Below, one piece after another: positions 9,048 through 18,774 of a stretch of DNA of 64,000 nt. The DNA lies in the NCBI RefSeq assembly GCF_002080415.1, contig NZ_CP020474.1, positions 434,001 through 498,000 of the forward strand, read 5' to 3'. The translations under genes and the position numbers were made by a program. The DNA comes from Roseovarius mucosus. Lineage in GTDB: Bacteria; Pseudomonadota; Alphaproteobacteria; Rhodobacterales; Rhodobacteraceae. The notes beneath the pieces are model-generated. The model was not told the DNA's origin. It saw only the letters and a program-made list of their open reading frames with translations, and did not search any database. The first letter of the stretch is position 1. The number at the start of each line of letters is the position of its first letter.

Positions 9048-11273
9048 TCAGACCGCCGCAGGTGTTGAACGCCGTTTGAAAAGCTGGCTCAAGATGGCTG
9101 GAGCGGCAATCAAAGCGGCAATCAAATCGGCCTGCAGCGAGGGTGCAATGAACACTATGCCCGACACCGCCAGCAATACTCTCATGAAGGCACCCATCGG
9201 GGCCTTCCAGTATCCAACAACCGCCATTGAAAGCGCCAGAACCCCCAAAATGCAGCTCGTGGCGGTATAGGCGAACTCCCATAAATCAAATCCCGTTGAG
9301 GAAACGATAAGCAGGACAGGCGCGTACACAAAGGCCATTGGCGCAACCACTTTGCCCAAGCCCAAGGTAAAGGCTGACACACCTGTCCGGAAAGGATTGG
9401 AGTTGGCGATGGCCGCCGCCGCATAGGCCGAAGTACAAACGGGGGGCGTAATTTCCGATACGACACCATAGTAGAGCACAAACATATGGCTGGCGATCGG
9501 AGGCACGCCAAGCTGTGCCAGAGCGGGCTGAGCCACGGACGCAAGCATGATGTAAAGCGCTGTCGTCGGAACGCCTGCCCCCATCAAGATGCAAGAAATC
9601 GCGATGAACACCAGCGACAGGAACAATTGCAGATCTGGGGTTGAGATCATTTCCCAGCCGCCAAAGGTGAACATATCATTCAAGCTCATGGCCATCGAGC
9701 CCGCGCCTTGGGTCACCATAAAGCCCATGCGAAACCCAATGCCCGTGGTATTGATGACACCGACAACAATGCCCACAGCCGCCGAGGCCGCCCCGACAGC
9801 CAGGGCATATTTTACACCCACTTCTAGCGACTCTGCCATTTGAGGCAGCCGAATACGCTCTTGCGGGTTCAAGGTGGCAACAACCGCACCGATCACAAGC
9901 AGCAGGGCCATTTGCCCCTCAAATCCTTGGCCCATCCATTTCCACAAAACAAAGGCAATGAAGGCCGCAGGATAGATCAAAGTGGTCGGTTCACGTAACC
10001 GCGCCATGCCCGCGATCACTGCCAGAGAGATGCCGCAAAAAGCGGACATGTAAGGCGTGTAGCCAGAGAAAAGTACAACCAGCAGACCGATCAAGGGAAT
10101 GATATTCGCCCAGCCTTCCCGCCATACGGCCGCAAATTGGGGCAGGCTGTCCTTTGCCATGCCCTTCAAGCCAAGTTTCAAGGCCATCAGGTGCACCACA
10201 GCGAACACACCGACGTAATGCAATACCGCCGGGACAATCGCTGCAATCACGATTGTGGTGTAGGGTAGCTGTAGAAACTCTGCCATGATGAAGGCTGCGG
10301 CCCCCATGATCGGCGGCGTAATTTGACCACCCGCCGAAGCAGCGGCCTCGACGCCACCTGCAAAATGTCCGGGGTAGCCCAGCCGTTTCATATTCGGAAT
10401 GGTGAGGGCCCCCGTCGACACTGTGTTCGCAACGGAAGAGCCGGAAATTGTCCCGAAAAATGCTGAGGATACGACCGACACCTTTGCCGGACCACCGACA
10501 TAGCGCCCGGCAAGAATGGTTGCGTTGTCTATGAATAATTGCCCCAAACCGGTGCGCTGCGCGATGACGCCAAACAGGACAAAGTGAAATACAATTGTTG
10601 AAACGACCCAAAGGGTGACACCGAAAATACCCTCTTGTGGGAAATACATCGACGAGACGAAAGTTTTGAAGTTCACGCCGGGATGCTGCAACAAACCGGG
10701 AAAATAGGTCCCGAAAAGCGCGTAGGAAATGAATACACAGATGATGAACGGCAAAACCCAACCGAGGGTCCGCCGTGCAATATCCAAAACCAACAGGATT
10801 ATAATGACACCAAAAAATACGTCATACCCGTTGGGATTACCCATTCGGAAAGTTTGTTCCTCAATCCCAAGCGACGGAATGCCGCGCCACGCCAGGCCCA
10901 CATACAGCGATGACGCCACGCCCAATGCCATGAAGACCAGATCATAAAGGGGGATATTTCCCAGCCGAAGGCGGCTGACCTTCATTGCAAATGCGCTGTC
11001 ACTCTTGAAAATTGGAAAGAGCGCGTAGGTGAGAATGAATAATCCCGAAAGATGCCAGCCCATGTGCCAATGATCGGCCGGAAGACCAAACCCCGCAGTC
11101 ACAAAGTGATAAAGCGCAAAGACCAGTGCCACCGCGCGCAAGACCATGCCAACGTTCGGGCCTACTGCGCGCGTCGCAGCGCCTTCGTCATATTTCCGCT
11201 CTATCTCGGCCAACTGCTCTGGGGTCAGCTTGGCCAGTTCTTCGGCGCTCAGGTCATTGCTGCTGTTGGTCAC
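9048..11273 (-). CDS. TRAP transporter permease, 4TM and 12TM subunits fused (TAXI type)
   Basis: A 741-residue inner membrane protein with many hydrophobic segments. The N-terminal part (about residues 40-200) corresponds to the small DctQ-like subunit and the rest to the DctM-like subunit, with the signature GSVLANT-like string GSSVANTVSTG and GGQITPPIMGAA. Fused permeases of this kind go with TAXI-type binding proteins, and one is encoded directly upstream. The start is GTG at 11273 with a good AAGGTAGG ribosome binding site. The system would use the sodium gradient to import an organic acid or amino acid, here probably the substrate of the adjacent DadA-like enzyme. Confidence 0.93.
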   Translation of the reverse strand: MTNSSNDLSAEELAKLTPEQLAEIERKYDEGAATRAVGPNVGMVLRAVALVFALYHFVTAGFGLPADHWHMGWHLSGLFILTYALFPIFKSDSAFAMKVSRLRLGNIPLYDLVFMALGVASSLYVGLAWRGIPSLGIEEQTFRMGNPNGYDVFFGVIIILLVLDIARRTLGWVLPFIICVFISYALFGTYFPGLLQHPGVNFKTFVSSMYFPQEGIFGVTLWVVSTIVFHFVLFGVIAQRTGLGQLFIDNATILAGRYVGGPAKVSVVSSAFFGTISGSSVANTVSTGALTIPNMKRLGYPGHFAGGVEAAASAGGQITPPIMGAAAFIMAEFLQLPYTTIVIAAIVPAVLHYVGVFAVVHLMALKLGLKGMAKDSLPQFAAVWREGWANIIPLIGLLVVLFSGYTPYMSAFCGISLAVIAGMARLREPTTLIYPAAFIAFVLWKWMGQGFEGQMALLLVIGAVVATLNPQERIRLPQMAESLEVGVKYALAVGAASAAVGIVVGVINTTGIGFRMGFMVTQGAGSMAMSLNDMFTFGGWEMISTPDLQLFLSLVFIAISCILMGAGVPTTALYIMLASVAQPALAQLGVPPIASHMFVLYYGVVSEITPPVCTSAYAAAAIANSNPFRTGVSAFTLGLGKVVAPMAFVYAPVLLIVSSTGFDLWEFAYTATSCILGVLALSMAVVGYWKAPMGAFMRVLLAVSGIVFIAPSLQADLIAALIAAPAILSQLFKRRSTPAAV

Positions 11274-11355
11274 GGGCCTACCTTGTCATTCATGAAAAGA
11301 GGTTGCGATGCCCACTGGGGGCATCGCTTGGAATGTTTCCTAGAATGAAGACGGC

Positions 11356-12366
11356 TTATTTGAGCAGCCCTGCTTCGCGATAAAAGCGCTCTGCACCGGG
11401 ATGCAGCGGCACCCCAAGGCTATCCACCCCGTTCAACGCCGTTTCCGGCCGGATCAGCTTGCCTTTCGCATGCCCATTGTCGAGCAAGTTGCGGGTATTG
11501 TCATTCCAGAGCGCCTTGGTGATCCCGTAAACAAGATCGTCCGAAAGATCCGAGGAAACAACAAGATATGCCGAAACCGCAGGGGTCATCGTATCGTTAT
11601 CAATACCCTCATATACGCCACCGGGAATTTTTGAGGGAATGTAGGCAGGCACCACATCGTTGATTTTCTGCATTTCTTCGTCGCTGAAGGAATACAGCGT
11701 CATGCCCTTGGTCGAGGCAAGCTGAACCATCGCCGCCACAGGCCAACCCGCCGCATAAAAGAAGGCGTCCAATTGCCCATCCGCCAGACGTTCAGCCGAT
11801 TGCGAATTGTTCAACTCGGCCTCTTCCATGTTGTCGCGGTTCACACCCCATTCTTCGAGCATTTTCAGCACAGCCACTTGGGTACCGGACCCCGCCTGCG
11901 CAATACCAACCCTTTTGCCTGCCAGATCACCCAACCCGTCCAAGGTTGCCCCGGCGGGCATCACAAGATGCAGGTCTTCTGGAAAGAGGTTGGCGACAAG
12001 TCGCAGCTTGTCATGCTTTTTGCCCTCAAATGTGCCAACACCAAGGTACATCTCACGCGTAACGTCGGCAGCAGCAAGGCCGGCTTCCAATTCGCCGTTC
12101 TGCACAGCCGCGTTGTTAAAAACTGAGGCGGTTGTGGACTGCGCAATCGCAATCAGTCCGGGAACGCCGCACTGTCCCCCCTCTTCGCAGGGTCGAGATC
12201 CGGGAGGAGAGGAAATCCCATTGGCGATCGTTCCGCCAATCGGGAAGTAGGTTCCGCCTGCACCGCCGGTTCCAATGCGAAAAAAAGTTGGGCTTTGGGC
12301 CATTGCCGTGCCGGCCATCAACGCCGTTGCCAAAGCTGCCACTGCCATTTTCTTCATCAATGCCAT
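11356..12366 (-). CDS. TAXI family TRAP transporter solute-binding protein
   Basis: A 336-residue periplasmic protein. The first 23 residues form a Sec signal peptide ending at AMA-Q. The mature start FFRIGTGGAGGTYFPIGG is the hallmark of TAXI binding proteins, which bind glutamate, other amino acids or dicarboxylates. A GGGGAG ribosome binding site lies at the right distance before ATG 12366. It is followed after 82 bp by the fused permease and then the DadA-like gene, and read divergently from a LysR regulator. A D-amino acid or imino acid ligand would fit this context, but this is inferred. Confidence 0.92.
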   Translation of the reverse strand: MALMKKMAVAALATALMAGTAMAQSPTFFRIGTGGAGGTYFPIGGTIANGISSPPGSRPCEEGGQCGVPGLIAIAQSTTASVFNNAAVQNGELEAGLAAADVTREMYLGVGTFEGKKHDKLRLVANLFPEDLHLVMPAGATLDGLGDLAGKRVGIAQAGSGTQVAVLKMLEEWGVNRDNMEEAELNNSQSAERLADGQLDAFFYAAGWPVAAMVQLASTKGMTLYSFSDEEMQKINDVVPAYIPSKIPGGVYEGIDNDTMTPAVSAYLVVSSDLSDDLVYGITKALWNDNTRNLLDNGHAKGKLIRPETALNGVDSLGVPLHPGAERFYREAGLLK

Positions 12367-12450
12367 TCTAAACTCCCCGTTTTTATAGGCTTTACCTCCG
12401 CGATGCGAAGGCTTGTCGTGGTCGCGAGCTTAATGGTAGCGTTGATAAAG

Positions 12451-12460
12451 ACAAATTTGT
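12451..12460. promoter_or_regulatory. Palindrome between TAXI operon and LysR gene
   Basis: ACAAATTTGT is a perfect 10-bp palindrome placed between the divergent starts, flanked by TTGATA and TATAAC that could serve as -35 and -10 elements for the LysR gene. LysR regulators usually bind such dyads to control the divergent operon and themselves. Confidence 0.4.
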
Positions 12461-12493
12461 TATAACTCTAAAAAACAAGGAAAAACTTATATA

Positions 12494-13450
12494 GTGAAGC
12501 TCCAGCAACTCTCTGTTTTTCGTGAAGTCATGGCTACCGGGTCCGTCTCGCAGGCAGCGAGGCGTTTGGGGCGCACGCAGCCTGCGATCAGCCTTTCCTT
12601 GCGAGAACTCGAAGCGTCGCTCGGTATCACTCTTTTTGAACGTGAGGGGCGCCGCCTTATCCCGGTGCCAGAGGCCTATTACCTGTTGGCAGAGGCGGAT
12701 GAAGTGCTAGACCGACTGTCTACAGTGTCTCGCACCATGAAAAGCCTCGGGGATGCCGCGAGCGGCAATCTGAAGGTTGCCGCGATGCCCGGACCATCCA
12801 GTTATCTTTTCCCCGGATATATCAGTCGGGTTCTCGGCGATTTCAGGGATATCAAGCTGACCTTGACGATGCGCAGTTCGCAACAGATCCTCGAGTTGGT
12901 GGCCACCCAAAGCATTGATTTCGGCTTTGCGGATCTGGATTTTCAGCTTGAAAAGCGCAAAGGTCTTTTGACGGCAGAAACCTTTTCTGCGCGCTGCTTT
13001 TGCGCCTTGCCTCAGGCGCATCCCTTGGCTCAAAAAGCCGCGCTATCTTGGGAAGATTTGCATGATCAACCGATGGGCGGCTTGCACAGCGCGCATTGGC
13101 TTCAAAAACGTATTCACATGGCATTTCAGGGGCATGGCGCACGGTACAATCAAATCATCGAAAGCCAGTTTTTCATCCCGCTTTTGCAATTTGTGTCCCA
13201 AGGGCAATGCTGCGCCATCGTCGATCCGATGACCGTGGCCAGCGAACAGCAGTCAAGGCTGAACGGGGATGCGTTGGTATTTCGTCCGCTCGCTCAAGAC
13301 CTTCGATATGATTGCGCCATTTTTGTCCCCAGATTGCGCCCGATGTCGCAGTTGGCAAGACGGGTAAAAGACGGATGGAAGGCCGAGGTGCTGCGCCTGA
13401 TGACGGTGCTTGGCGCAGATCCGATGACGGACATTTACTCTAATGAGTGA
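12494..13450 (+). CDS. LysR-family transcriptional regulator
   Basis: A 318-residue regulator with the N-terminal winged helix (LQQLSVFREVMATGSVSQAA, then LGRTQPAISLSLRELEASLG) and a C-terminal periplasmic-binding-like effector domain. The start is GTG at 12494. It is divergent from the TAXI transporter-DadA operon with a 127-bp gap holding a palindrome, so it most likely responds to the imported amino acid and controls that operon. Confidence 0.92.
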   Translation: MKLQQLSVFREVMATGSVSQAARRLGRTQPAISLSLRELEASLGITLFEREGRRLIPVPEAYYLLAEADEVLDRLSTVSRTMKSLGDAASGNLKVAAMPGPSSYLFPGYISRVLGDFRDIKLTLTMRSSQQILELVATQSIDFGFADLDFQLEKRKGLLTAETFSARCFCALPQAHPLAQKAALSWEDLHDQPMGGLHSAHWLQKRIHMAFQGHGARYNQIIESQFFIPLLQFVSQGQCCAIVDPMTVASEQQSRLNGDALVFRPLAQDLRYDCAIFVPRLRPMSQLARRVKDGWKAEVLRLMTVLGADPMTDIYSNE

Positions 13451-13626
13451 ACACGAGGTCGGAGCCGCGGCGCACCTCCTCGAGTCGTCCGAGGATGCCT
13501 TGCGACTGCGGATATCAGCCTAGGCCAAAGCGAGTGATCTGGTTCCACATAGAACCGAGATGATCTTAACACCACATCCATTTGTTTTCCGGCACAAGGT
13601 GCGCTTTCCCGCAGACAGAATGTGTT

Positions 13627-13653
13627 GGGCCCCCCGCAGATGGCGAGGGGCCC
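13627..13653 (-). terminator. GC-rich hairpin after the CHRD-RTX gene
   Basis: GGGCCCC and GGGGCCC pair across a 13-base loop just beyond the stop codon of the minus-strand RTX gene. There is no clear T-run. Confidence 0.35.
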
Positions 13654-13668
13654 TGCCCCATGTCCGGC

Positions 13669-16218
13669 TCAGCCGAAGATGAAGTCACCACCATCCAGCG
13701 TTGTCGCCTCTACATCGACCAGTATGATCGTGTGGTCCAGATAGCTGACCTGTGTCGCACCAGAACCGTCAAAGGTTGTCGCAGCAATGCTCAGACCCTC
13801 AAAGCCGCCGATCACTCCACGCAGATCCAGCAGATCACCCGCAGTGTCGAAATCCGAGATCACATCAACCTCTCCGGCATTGAAGCTGTTGAAGACAAAG
13901 ACATCCGCCCCGTCCCCGCCTTGCATCTGATCGTCGCCGTTGCCGCCGTTGATGGTATCGTTACCCTCACCCCCGAGAAGCGTGTCGCGGCCATTGCCGC
14001 CAGCAACAAAGTCATCACCGACACCGCCATCCACCATGTCGTTGCCGAACCCGCCACCCATTTGATCGTTACCAGCGCCGCCGCTCATGACGTCCATTCC
14101 GGTGCCGCCCCCCATCAGGTCGTCGCCATCGCCGCCGCTCAGCGTATCCGCTCCTTGGCTGCCGCCCATACTGTCGTTCCCGGCCCCGCCCGTCAGAACA
14201 TCGTCACCGCCGCCACCATTGACGAGATCATTCCCGTCGCCGCCATCTGCGGTGTCGTCACCAAGGCCTGCGCCAATGACATCGTCGCCCGCATCGCCGG
14301 ACAGCTGGTCATTTCCAAGCCCCCCACCGATCCGATCATCCCCGTCGCCGCCCATGGCCACGTCATCACCATTCCCTGAGGAAATGATGTCATCGCCGCC
14401 ATTGCCAGAGAGCACATCATTGCCGTCACCTCCAACGATGCTGTCCGCGCCGCCGCCGCCGCCAATGTCATCGTTCCCTGCCTCACCAGCTAGGAAATCA
14501 TTGCCACCCGCACCACGCAGAATATCGTCACCTTCACCGCCAAAGGCCATATCCCCCATGACGCCGGTCGAGATATTGCTCAGACCCTCATCGCCATCCG
14601 ACCAGCTTCCAGTGTGAATCTCGTCATTGCCCGCGCCGCCAAAGATCGTATCCGATCCGTCGGCACCTGCATCAAACACGCCCCCTGTGGCGGTCGAAAC
14701 GCGGCTATCATCATCGCCGGTGATGATGTCATCCCCCGCGCCACCTTCGATCAGGTCATCACCCGCACCGCCAGCATAGCCATTGTCGTATTCCGACAGG
14801 GGAAGCGCCCCCGAAGCCCCAAAGCTGGCGGCATTGAACGGGTCGTCATCGTCGCCCGGCCCAGCCCTCAGCGTGTCATTGCCCGCGCCGCCATCAAGCA
14901 CATCTGCACCTGCATTGCCGAACAGCACATCATCGCCCGCGCCGCCTGTGATGCTATCTGCACCGCCGCCGCCACCGACATCGTCATTGCCAGCATCGCC
15001 GTTGAGGATATCGTCGCCACCCGCACCGCGCAGGATGTCATCGCCGTCCCCGCCGTGGGCCACATCTCCCATGACGCCGGTCGAGACATTGCTCAGACCC
15101 TCATCGCCATCCGACCAACTGCCTGTGTGAATCTCGTCATTGCCCGCGCCGCCAAAGATCGTATCCGATCCGTCAGCACCCGCATCAAACACGCCCCCTG
15201 TGGCGGTCGAAACGCGGCTATCGTCATCGCCGGTGATGATGTCATCCCCCGCGCCACCGATAATCAGGTCGTCTCCGTCACCTCCGGCATAGCCGTTGTC
15301 GTATTCCGTGCGCGGCAATGCACCCGAGGCCCCGGCATCAGCGCCATTCGGGATATTGGCATCGCTGCCCGCCATGATCACGTCATCCCCTTGGCCGCCG
15401 TTAATGTCGTCACTGCCGCCGTTGCCTGTCAGGGTGTCCTTGCCGCCAAGTCCGATGAGCACGTCATCGCCTGCCCCGCCGTTGATGACATCGTCGCCTT
15501 CCGTGCCTGTCACGGTCTCGCCAGCATCGCCCAAGGCGAGGGTGACACCGCCCATGGCCCGCTGATCGTCAAGAAGCGACAACGCTTGTTCTAGCGTGAT
15601 CTCCTCGATCTCACCCGCCGCCGCAGGCAGAATAGGAACAAAACCATCCTGAAGGCCATTTACCTCGCCCGGTGTCCCTGCCCCTATGCCATTCGGCACC
15701 GACACCCCATGCAGGACGATTTCCCGCAAGGTGAGTGGAAGAATATCCGCGCCCACGTAATCATTCATTGTGACAGGGCTAAAGAAATTTGCCGCATCGT
15801 TCAGGTCAAAGGCCCGAATATATGTGAAAGAACCATCCGCATTGGTCATGGGAGCAGCGCCGTCTTCGGTCAGAGTCAAGAGCACGTCGCCATATTGGCT
15901 TACCCCTTCCAGCACTTCCACCAATCCATCCCGGTCAGTATCACTGTTGATATCCGGGGTTTGTGAGTTTGCAGGATTTCCCTCCAGATCAAAAAGACCG
16001 TGAATATGCTGGGGGACAGGTTGGTTAGGCTCCATGCCCTCTACGGTGATGGAGACGTTCAGATATTGTTCGCCGGTGGCTTCAGGCGCGCCAATCGCAA
16101 GGATCGCTGTTCCACTGACACCCGAGCCGTTGAGAGCAATGAAATCTACCGTATAGGTAGACTCAGCGCCCCGCAGAAAGGTTTCAAAAGAGGAATAGTT
16201 CGTCGCTAGATGTGCCAT
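13669..16218 (-). CDS. CHRD-domain RTX calcium-binding secreted protein with internal duplication
   Basis: An 849-residue protein. The start at 16218 is preceded by a GGGAGG ribosome binding site; an upstream in-frame ATG at 16239 lacks one. The first 150 residues resemble a CHRD domain (GSGVSGTAILAIG, PVPQHIHGLFD). Residues from about 225 to 770 are glycine- and aspartate-rich RTX nonapeptides (GGxGxDxLx) that bind calcium outside the cell. The final 80 residues (GADVFVFNSF, then VISDFD) are the usual type I secretion tail. There is no N-terminal signal peptide, which fits type I export. A block of about 171 residues is present twice. No secretion genes are adjacent, so the exporter must act in trans. 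Confidence 0.88.
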   Translation of the reverse strand: MAHLATNYSSFETFLRGAESTYTVDFIALNGSGVSGTAILAIGAPEATGEQYLNVSITVEGMEPNQPVPQHIHGLFDLEGNPANSQTPDINSDTDRDGLVEVLEGVSQYGDVLLTLTEDGAAPMTNADGSFTYIRAFDLNDAANFFSPVTMNDYVGADILPLTLREIVLHGVSVPNGIGAGTPGEVNGLQDGFVPILPAAAGEIEEITLEQALSLLDDQRAMGGVTLALGDAGETVTGTEGDDVINGGAGDDVLIGLGGKDTLTGNGGSDDINGGQGDDVIMAGSDANIPNGADAGASGALPRTEYDNGYAGGDGDDLIIGGAGDDIITGDDDSRVSTATGGVFDAGADGSDTIFGGAGNDEIHTGSWSDGDEGLSNVSTGVMGDVAHGGDGDDILRGAGGDDILNGDAGNDDVGGGGGADSITGGAGDDVLFGNAGADVLDGGAGNDTLRAGPGDDDDPFNAASFGASGALPLSEYDNGYAGGAGDDLIEGGAGDDIITGDDDSRVSTATGGVFDAGADGSDTIFGGAGNDEIHTGSWSDGDEGLSNISTGVMGDMAFGGEGDDILRGAGGNDFLAGEAGNDDIGGGGGADSIVGGDGNDVLSGNGGDDIISSGNGDDVAMGGDGDDRIGGGLGNDQLSGDAGDDVIGAGLGDDTADGGDGNDLVNGGGGDDVLTGGAGNDSMGGSQGADTLSGGDGDDLMGGGTGMDVMSGGAGNDQMGGGFGNDMVDGGVGDDFVAGGNGRDTLLGGEGNDTINGGNGDDQMQGGDGADVFVFNSFNAGEVDVISDFDTAGDLLDLRGVIGGFEGLSIAATTFDGSGATQVSYLDHTIILVDVEATTLDGGDFIFG
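14557..15258 (-). repeat. Two copies of a 513-bp-period tandem duplication inside the RTX gene
   Basis: The stretch 14557-14745 recurs at 15070-15258 with only a handful of substitutions over about 190 bp, an offset of 513 bp or 171 codons. It encodes the segment with STGVMGD, HTGSWSDGDEG and DDDSRVSTATGG. Around it the repeat decays into ordinary RTX similarity. The near identity at DNA level points to a recent duplication or gene conversion. Confidence 0.85.
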
Positions 16219-16616
16219 GGTTTGACCTCCCGTTTGCATGCATCACAGAGCAGTCACGGGGCACCGCCGCCCAAAGTTTCAGACACGGCAGAAAAAACTT
16301 AAGGTCGCGTGCTTTCAAAGATGGATCAGGCTACCTTGGCGAAACCGGATCGCGCCCGCGTTTGGAAAAGAAGCCGACCACAACAAGTATAGAGACGACT
16401 ATCGTCCCTGACCTTACGAGTGCCGCCTCTTTGTCAACACCGCTGCAAACAGGGGCCCATCCCCGGCCCTCACACCCATCACTTGACGCAAAGAATTGCT
16501 GTTGCACGTATCAAGGGGCGGCTTGCAGTTTTTGATCAATCTGACAGCCGCGCGGCAAACAAGTGGCAGATGGTTCAAGACTTCCGCGACCACGCAAATT
16601 GAACAACCCATCGCTG
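16219..16616. other. Intergenic region, nothing definite
   Basis: About 400 bp between the RTX gene and the hydrolase lipoprotein gene. It must contain the RTX promoter reading leftwards. I see no clear gene, RNA or repeat; the short open frames here have no ribosome binding sites. Confidence 0.5.
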
Positions 16617-17771
16617 TCAGTTGCCTGCGCGTTCCGCCAATGCGACAGGCGCAAGCATGATCGCTGTGGCCTCTTGGGCCAGCAGCATTGTCCCCGGAAG
16701 AAGCCCCGCCCGCCCAGAGGGATCTGTCTCAAGGTTACGTCGCACGGCTTCGGTTTGCTTGAGAAAGCTGATAACTGAGGGCGATGTCAGCGCAGCAAGA
16801 TGGTTCGAAGCCGCGTCTTGGGCGGACGACAGGTTGATGACTGTCACATTCAACCCGGCCACCTCCTCAACGCCCGTTATATTTCCAAGACGTCTGGGAA
16901 CGCCCGTCAACCGTGCAGACAGTCGCAAGGCGGGATCGTTTTGCGAGGTGAAAATGACAAACGGATCAGGCAGGTCACCGATGGCCTTTGCCTGAGCGCG
17001 AAACACCGACGGGGCAATGTCTGGCGAGAGCAGGACCACCGCAGATATCCGCGACAGCATTGTCTGGTCTTTGCGGATCGCCATTTGGCGCAGCACCTCC
17101 ATCGTCAACTGGGCCCCCATCGAATGCGCGACAAGGACAATGTCGCGCGCGCCCGCACGCCCAAGATCCTCGAGCATCTGTTCAAGCCCGTCCCGCGCAA
17201 TGAGAACTGCATCCCGATCTGCGGCATAGCCCAGAGGCGCCCCCCGCGACGGCCAAGCATAGTGAACGGTCAACGCGTCGATATCAAAGTCGCGGATCAT
17301 CTGCGCAGTTCGAAATACCCCGTCCCCCAAGGTATTGTTGAACCCATGAATTGTGACCACCACTTCCTTGTCGGTGATCCGGTCCGAGGCCAAGGTGCGC
17401 GCGACCTCCTCGCGGAATGCAGCCCGACCAGAGAAAGAGGCCACCTCGCGCGTCAAAAAATGCCTGTCAGGGTCCGGGTGCATACCCGGTAGCATCACAA
17501 TCCCGGGCCTGCGCGTTTTTGGAACGCTGACGTCCACCCTTGCATAGGTCAGAGGCCCCGCAAACTTGGACGACCACACCCCTGCCGCCTCTTGCGCGCG
17601 GGTGGTGCCGACATAGACCGGAACGATGGTCTCTCCCGTCAGAGCGGCGGTATCGGGAACCATATCCGCACGCGGCGCGCATCCGGCAAGCCAGATCAAG
17701 ACCACCCCGAAGCAAAGCCAGCGGTCCATCCTATGGGCCTGAAAGATGGTAATGGCTGTGCGTGTGGGCAT
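16617..17771 (-). CDS. Alpha/beta-hydrolase lipoprotein (DUF900-like esterase)
   Basis: An envelope hydrolase of about 384 residues. The N-terminal hydrophobic segment ends in a lipobox LAGC, so it should be a lipoprotein. The core has the oxyanion strand VVVTIHGFNN and the nucleophile elbow VAHSMGA, with the Ser as catalytic residue, as in DUF900 esterases. A GAAGAAGAG sequence supports ATG 17771; ATG 17729 directly before the hydrophobic segment (MDRWLCFG) is the alternative. An upstream extension to 17819 is unlikely. Substrate unknown. It stands alone between an RTX gene and a divergent regulator. Confidence 0.82.
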   Translation of the reverse strand: MPTRTAITIFQAHRMDRWLCFGVVLIWLAGCAPRADMVPDTAALTGETIVPVYVGTTRAQEAAGVWSSKFAGPLTYARVDVSVPKTRRPGIVMLPGMHPDPDRHFLTREVASFSGRAAFREEVARTLASDRITDKEVVVTIHGFNNTLGDGVFRTAQMIRDFDIDALTVHYAWPSRGAPLGYAADRDAVLIARDGLEQMLEDLGRAGARDIVLVAHSMGAQLTMEVLRQMAIRKDQTMLSRISAVVLLSPDIAPSVFRAQAKAIGDLPDPFVIFTSQNDPALRLSARLTGVPRRLGNITGVEEVAGLNVTVINLSSAQDAASNHLAALTSPSVISFLKQTEAVRRNLETDPSGRAGLLPGTMLLAQEATAIMLAPVALAERAGN

Positions 17772-17980
17772 AAGGGCACTCTTCTTCCGACGACACCCAA
17801 AGGCCCTGACGGAACACACCCTTGGTTGAGGATTGACTTCGCAAGCTTCAGCCAGAAGGGTTATAGCAGGACCGGAGCCACCGATAGCGGCGTCCTGCTC
17901 AAAACGAGCATGTCCTTAGGGGCGATGACAGAACCGAAGCGATTTTTTAGACCTTTGCAGCGTGGGAGCCGACAAAGCCG

Positions 17981-18523
17981 ATGTCAGGAAAAGCGTTCAC
18001 CATGGGCACATCGCCCGAACCCAAAGGCACAATCGGGGCGGCCACGGCAAAATCCAGACGCGCAACCGAGATACGTGATGTTTTCGCCGAGAATTACCTC
18101 GACTACCAGTATCGCTTTGTCGAGTTTTTCGTCGAACATCTAGAAGACGTTAGCCGCGCCTTTCGTGGGGACCTACAGCAGATGCTTATTCTGGCCATCA
18201 TCGGTCAGGTCACGCTCAGGGCGGTCCGCGATGCGGGTATTCGCGACCAAGACCCGCGCCTGTCAAACCTCGAGCGGCCGGGCATCAGCGCGTCCCGTAT
18301 CGCCGATGTGACCGCCATTCCCCGCCAGACCGTGCGCCGCAAACTTGAACTTCTGCGGCAAAAGGGATGGATCACGCAGTTGCCAAACAACAGTTGGACA
18401 ATGTGCCACCGGGACGGGATATCCGGGGCAAGGGTAGATCTGAATGAGGTGGATCAGCGCGCGATTGACCGGGTCGCGCGCCTCTTCACCGACCTTGAGG
18501 CGCTGGTGAATACGTGCCGCTGA
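17981..18523 (+). CDS. Winged-helix transcriptional regulator (MarR-like)
   Basis: A 180-residue cytoplasmic protein. The middle has a clear helix-turn-helix (ISASRIADVTAIPRQTVRRK followed by LELLRQKGWI) and a wing, flanked by long helices that would serve dimerisation (YRFVEFFVEHLED and the C-terminal RAIDRVARLFTDLEALV). The start may be the ATG at 18002 instead. It reads towards the RND efflux genes 250 bp further on and could regulate them, by analogy with the common regulator-adaptor-pump layout. The family beyond MarR-like is uncertain. Confidence 0.75.
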   Translation: MSGKAFTMGTSPEPKGTIGAATAKSRRATEIRDVFAENYLDYQYRFVEFFVEHLEDVSRAFRGDLQQMLILAIIGQVTLRAVRDAGIRDQDPRLSNLERPGISASRIADVTAIPRQTVRRKLELLRQKGWITQLPNNSWTMCHRDGISGARVDLNEVDQRAIDRVARLFTDLEALVNTCR

Positions 18524-18774
18524 CGGGCACATTCCTGATGACCAGATGTTGAGGGAATAGAGCCGCGATGCGCCCGGGGTGACTGGCCATTTCGAGCGCC
18601 TCATCGCTTGCTCTAAATTCAAAGGGCACATAGCATTTCTGGCACGGTACCAAACGCGAGCGCCTGCAATGCCACCCAGAGCCTCTTATTCCGCCACGCG
18701 CGCATTCCGCGATGGGCCTTGCCGGTGCAAGGCTTGCGCCCTTTCCACTTTGGCCCCGTGACGGAGACCCGGCA

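Noticed and set aside
14000..15500. CRISPR-like array
   Set aside because: The repeats are 27-bp RTX codon repeats within one continuous protein frame, without equal unrelated spacers.
14087..15594. Long plus-strand frames through the RTX gene
   Set aside because: The GGxGxDxLx repeats on the minus strand leave open frames rich in Ser, Pro and Ala on the other strand. They have no start signals and no domain.
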